Shown here in pieces: positions 60,584 through 64,000 of a stretch of DNA of 64,000 bases. Source of the stretch: Natrarchaeobius oligotrophus (GTDB lineage: Archaea; Halobacteriota; Halobacteria; Halobacteriales; Natrialbaceae); the NCBI RefSeq assembly GCF_003841465.1, contig NZ_REFZ01000002.1:422424-486423 (forward strand), written 5' to 3'. Under the pieces are notes generated by a model that saw only the letters and a program-made list of their open reading frames with translations, was not told where the DNA came from and made no database searches. Every line of letters starts with the position of its first letter. Position 1 is the stretch's first letter. A program made the translations under genes and the position numbers.

Positions 60584-60984
60584 GACCGTCGTTCGGTGTG
60601 TCTCGGTGGTATCGTCCGTCGTTATCGACGGATCTCGTGCGATACCGTCGTTCGTCGGCGGCATCGGGAGCCGCAAGCCCGCCCGCGTGCGACGGAACCC
60701 ACGAGGCGACGACCGCCGACTCCGCGTAGTGAACCGTCCGTGAGTGACGCAGAGACTGGTCCAAGAGCCGAACGAAGGGACGGTCGGGACGACGCGAAAG
60801 CGGCTCGGAGACGGGAAAATACAGGAGATCGCGAACGGGAGCCGGAACCGATGGACGAAAATTGGAGCCATCGAACGTCGACCGAACGAGACCGGGAGGC
60901 GTCCGAGGACTCGAAACCGACGTCAGCGTTCGCGGCTCCCGACAGTCCGTATCTCGACTGGATTTCGGAGTCGGTGAAATCGGC
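60584..60984. other. Intergenic region between convergent genes
   Basis: About 400 nt between the exchanger stop and the thermosome stop. Open frames on both strands are Arg- and Pro-rich and lack haloarchaeal composition. I see no hairpin, repeat or RNA gene. Confidence 0.55.
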
Positions 60985-62640
60985 TCACATCATGCCGCCC
61001 ATACCGCCGCCCATGCCGCCGCCGGCGTCCATCGGTTCCTCGTCGTCGCCTTTGTCGGTCGAGAGGTCGCCCGCCGAGACGATGTCGTCGATCTTGAGCA
61101 CCAGGTTGGCGGCCTCCGTGGCGGCGGTGACGGCCTGTTCTTTGACGTGTGCGGGCTCGACGATGCCGGCTTCGAACGTGTCTTCGACGTCGCCGGTCCA
61201 CGCGTTCAGTCCGGCGCGGACGTCGCCGCCGTCGTGAGCCCCACGAAGGTCGACGAGCGTGTCGATGGAGTCGAGACCGGCGTTCTCCGCGAGCACGCGC
61301 GGAACGAGTTCGAGCGAGTCGGCGAAGGCTTCGACGGCGAGCTGTTCGCGACCGGAGACCGAGTCGGCGTAGTCGCGCAGTCGAGAGGCGACCTCGATCT
61401 CGACCCCGCCGCCTCCCGCGAGGACGCGGCCGTCGGTGACGGTCCGTGCGACGACGTCGAGGGCGTCTTCGACGCCGCGTTCGAGTTCGTCGACGACGTG
61501 GTCAGTCGAGCCGCGAAGCAGGACGGTCGCGACCGGAGCGTCGTCGCCCTCGACGTAGAACAGTTCGTCGTCCTCGTCGCGGACGACGTCGCCGTGGCCG
61601 AGATCAGCCTCCTCCGCGCTCTCTAGGTGGTTGACGATCGTCGCGTCGACGACGTCGCTGAGCGACTCGAGATCGGCCTTTTTCGCGCGGCGGACGGCAA
61701 GGATGCCCTCCTGGGCCAGGTAGTGCTGTGCCAGTTTGTCGATCCCGCGCTGGCAGAAGACGACGTCGGCCCCGAGATCAGCGATCTTCTCGACTTTCTC
61801 CTTGAGCTCTTGCTCGTCCCGATCGACGAACTCCTGCAGCGCTTCCCGGTTGTCGACGGCGATTTCGGGATCGGCGGTCGCGCTCGTGACCTCGATCCGG
61901 GCGTCGAGCAACAGGACGTTCGCGTCCTCGACGGAACGCGGCATCTCGTCGTGGACAGGATCCTTGTCGACGACCGCACCCGCGACGATCTCCGAATCGG
62001 CCGGACGCCGACCCGTCTGGGTTTCGACGAACAGTCTCGATCGGTCGACAGTCGGCTTCCCGTCGTCGTACGTGCGCGTTACGGCCGAGACGGCGTCGAC
62101 GACCAGCGGAGCGAGCACTCCCTTGTCGACTTCGCTTCGTTTTCCGGTCATCGACGTCTCCGCTAACTTCCGCAGTCGCGACTCGTCATCCGGATCGATC
62201 GCGACCGCGATGTCGTCGATCTCGGCTCGCGCCCGCTCGGCCGCGAGGTGAAAGCCCTGCATGATCGGCGTCGGGTGAACGTCGTCCTCGAGAAGCTCGC
62301 CGGCGTTTTTCAGCAGTTCGCCCGCGATCGAGACTGCCGTCGTCGTCCCGTCGCCGGCCTCGTCCTCCTGCGATTCGGCCACCTCGACGATCATCTCGGC
62401 CGTCGGATTGTCGATGTCCATCTCTTCGAGGATCGTGACGCCGTCGTTGGTGATCGTGATCGACCCCATCGAATCGACGAGCATTTTGTCCATTCCCTTG
62501 GGGCCGAGGGTCGAACGAACGGCTTGCGACACCGCTCGAGCCGCCTGGATGTTGTAGTCCTGAGCATCGCGGTCCGAAACCCGCTGCGAATCTTCGCTCA
62601 TTACGATCATCGGACGTCCCTGTTGCATTCGTCGACTCAT
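60985..62640 (-). CDS. Thermosome subunit (group II chaperonin)
   Basis: 551 residues. [62 protein letters not shown] (ATP-binding GDGTT, 96-100) and [17 protein letters not shown] are chaperonin hallmarks, and the C-terminus ends in the Gly-Met tail [12 protein letters not shown]. It assembles into the two-ring, lidded archaeal chaperonin that folds proteins with ATP. A CTATAAATAAG box (62667-62677) lies ~32 nt before ATG 62640; internal Met codons at residues 5, 11 and 14 are alternatives. It is probably one of several paralogous subunits in the genome. Confidence 0.95.
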   Translation of the reverse strand: MSRRMQQGRPMIVMSEDSQRVSDRDAQDYNIQAARAVSQAVRSTLGPKGMDKMLVDSMGSITITNDGVTILEEMDIDNPTAEMIVEVAESQEDEAGDGTTTAVSIAGELLKNAGELLEDDVHPTPIMQGFHLAAERARAEIDDIAVAIDPDDESRLRKLAETSMTGKRSEVDKGVLAPLVVDAVSAVTRTYDDGKPTVDRSRLFVETQTGRRPADSEIVAGAVVDKDPVHDEMPRSVEDANVLLLDARIEVTSATADPEIAVDNREALQEFVDRDEQELKEKVEKIADLGADVVFCQRGIDKLAQHYLAQEGILAVRRAKKADLESLSDVVDATIVNHLESAEEADLGHGDVVRDEDDELFYVEGDDAPVATVLLRGSTDHVVDELERGVEDALDVVARTVTDGRVLAGGGGVEIEVASRLRDYADSVSGREQLAVEAFADSLELVPRVLAENAGLDSIDTLVDLRGAHDGGDVRAGLNAWTGDVEDTFEAGIVEPAHVKEQAVTAATEAANLVLKIDDIVSAGDLSTDKGDDEEPMDAGGGMGGGMGGMM

Positions 62641-62795
62641 TGTCGAACGATTCTATGATTGTGCGTCTATAAATAAGTTCGTTCATCGCTAACAGTGAAA
62701 CCGGGGAATTCCAACGGAAAATCGAGGAACCGCAACCGAAAGTTTTTGTATCCGTTCCGGGAACCATCACTCGCTATCGGGAAGCACCATCTACC

Positions 62796-63647
62796 ATGAC
62801 AGACAACGACACAACCGCTCGAGACGACGAATCGCCGTCACGAGACGTAACGCGAGTACCGATCGTCGGAGACCTCGAACCGAAACCCGATCCCGTCTTC
62901 GACAACTTCGAGAAAGCCGTCGACGCGATCAATCGAATCGACGGCGACCGGCCGGTCGATTTCGTCGCCGGCATCGGCGACGTCGCGCACGAGGGAAAGC
63001 GCGTTCAGTACGAGGCGGCGACGGAGATACTTCAGGGACTCGAGGCTCCGTTTTACCCGATCCTCGGGAACGAAGAACTCGAAGAGAGCACCGATCGGTT
63101 TTTCGAGTACGCCGAGTCGTGGAACGACGATCCGTCTGCGATTCCGGATATCAGCTACGTCAAGACGGTAAACGACGTTCTGTTCGTCTTCGCGACGGCC
63201 ACGGAGAACGGAAAGGACTTCGACGAGCAAGAACTGGAGTGGATCGAAACGCAGCTAAAAAACCACGAGGAGCTGCCCGCAGTTCTCTTCGTTCACGCGG
63301 CACCTCAGAACGTCTTCCCGGAGGGACGAACCATGTTGGTCGACAACTTCGACCGGATCCTGTCGATTCCGAACGTCAGCGCCGTCTTCTCTGGTCACTC
63401 ACACATGAGCGTTCACGAGACGACGACGTACGCGCGAGACGACTGGGGGAACCATCACGTCCACATTCCGGGAATCGAACGGACGAAGGTGGGCGACGAA
63501 CACGTGCCGCGGTTTCGGCTCGCAACGATCGGGTCCGACGGACGGGTTACCGTCGAAACGTACAACGTCGACGAAGACCGATTCGAGGACGAACACGAAG
63601 TTTCGTTCGACATCTCGAGCGCGCCAGCGCAAACGCACGTCGAATAA
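62796..63647 (+). CDS. Calcineurin-like phosphoesterase with altered metal motifs
   Basis: 283 residues. The order of metallophosphoesterase motifs is kept: VPIVGDLEPK (motif 1), FVAGIGDVAHEG (motif 2), PILGNEEL (motif 3), VLFVHAAP (motif 4) and FSGHSHMSVH (motif 5). However, motif 1 has GDLE where D-x-H is usual, and motif 3 GNEE where GNHE is usual. The protein may have different metal binding or activity. The start is acidic (MTDNDTTARDDESPSRD). Divergent from the thermosome gene. Confidence 0.78.
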   Translation: MTDNDTTARDDESPSRDVTRVPIVGDLEPKPDPVFDNFEKAVDAINRIDGDRPVDFVAGIGDVAHEGKRVQYEAATEILQGLEAPFYPILGNEELEESTDRFFEYAESWNDDPSAIPDISYVKTVNDVLFVFATATENGKDFDEQELEWIETQLKNHEELPAVLFVHAAPQNVFPEGRTMLVDNFDRILSIPNVSAVFSGHSHMSVHETTTYARDDWGNHHVHIPGIERTKVGDEHVPRFRLATIGSDGRVTVETYNVDEDRFEDEHEVSFDISSAPAQTHVE

Positions 63648-63860
63648 TCGGTCCGTATCGGTCCAATACCGCAGTGTCGTCGATCGAACCGTCGAATTAC
63701 CCGACACTTTCAAACATCCTTCGGTCACGTACAGACGTCGTTCTGTCTCCTTACAGACGCCGTTCTAGCGCACACATGGCCGTTCGTTCGACTCGGACGG
63801 TCGTTTACCCGGTTGAGCGATCGAAACTGTTTAGACGATTGGGCCTGATAGTTCAACATA

Positions 63861-64000
63861 GTGATTATTTTGTTCCCCGTCGAGGTGGTGATTGCCGCGT
63901 ACGAGGTTCCGGTGGTGGGCCTCCAGGTCGAGGAGTCGACGGTGACGATCTTCGGCGCGCTCGCGGTGGTGGTCCTGATCGCGCTGTCGGGATTTTTCTC
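63861..64000 (+). CDS. DUF21/CNNM-type membrane protein, N-terminal part
   Basis: GTG 63861 opens a frame running off the window: IILFPVEVVIAAYEVPVVGL, then VTIFGALAVVVLIALSGFFS. The LxALSGFFS string is typical of the first helix of DUF21 (CorC/HlyC/CNNM) proteins, which combine a membrane domain with CBS pairs and are linked to Mg2+ or other ion export. GTTTAGACG lies ~30 nt upstream, fitting a leaderless start. Only ~46 residues are visible. Confidence 0.6.
   Translation, partial: MIILFPVEVVIAAYEVPVVGLQVEESTVTIFGALAVVVLIALSGFF

Overview
This window looks like chromosome from an extremely halophilic archaeon (class Halobacteria; a Natrialbales-type genus is plausible but unproven). The evidence is a GC-rich sequence full of GTCGAC/CTCGAG-like words, very acidic proteins, Tat-type lipoproteins (RR motif plus lipobox Cys), a group II thermosome subunit, an F420-type LLM oxidoreductase and a HalOD1 domain. 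Many genes have a TATA box 24-33 nt upstream of the initiator codon, which implies leaderless transcripts; I used this to choose many starts. I see no rRNA, convincing tRNA, CRISPR array or intact insertion sequence.

Layout. (A) 1-8.7 kb: aromatic meta-cleavage genes. These are the end of acetaldehyde dehydrogenase, 4-hydroxy-2-oxovalerate aldolase, an ACMSD-like amidohydrolase, an extradiol dioxygenase and two 2-oxopent-4-enoate hydratases, with an orphan ABC ATPase and an IclR regulator. A 17-bp palindrome (GTTTTC-N5-GAAAAC) lies in front of the regulator and twice in front of the second hydratase. (B) 9.3-18.4 kb: an IclR regulator, a creatininase-family amidohydrolase, an enolase-superfamily enzyme, and a complete peptide/opine/sugar-type ABC importer (dppA-B-C-D-F). 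The binding protein of this importer appears to be circularly permuted. (C) 18.9-25.7 kb: small membrane proteins, a universal stress protein, a PHP-domain protein, an inositol-monophosphatase-family enzyme and a PPP-family phosphatase. (D) 25.9-37.0 kb: a second importer whose two ATPases are fused in one protein and separated from its A-B-C genes by PHP, beta-propeller and isomerase genes. One of these PHP proteins has lost most metal-ligand motifs.

(E) 37.3-53.4 kb: a catabolic island for cyclic polyols or sugar acids. It holds three zinc alcohol dehydrogenases, a ThDP enzyme, an F420-type LLM oxidoreductase, an IolE-like isomerase/dehydratase, two Gfo/Idh dehydrogenases, a mandelate-racemase-family dehydratase, an HpcH/HpaI aldolase, a ComB homologue and a methylmalonate-semialdehyde-type dehydrogenase. 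Taken together these resemble a diverged inositol pathway (IolG-IolE-IolD-IolA-like), although IolB and IolC are not visible. (F) 54.2-64.0 kb: housekeeping and accessory genes. These are a PHP phosphoesterase, a HalOD1 protein, a third IclR regulator, an ABC exporter, a secreted acidic lipoprotein, a Na+/Ca2+ exchanger, a thermosome subunit, a calcineurin-like protein and the start of a DUF21/CNNM-type membrane protein.

The recurring theme is uptake and oxidation of small organic acids, polyols and aromatics under IclR control, with PHP-type phosphoesterases near both importers. Functional assignments rest on recognisable motifs read by eye; no database search was run.
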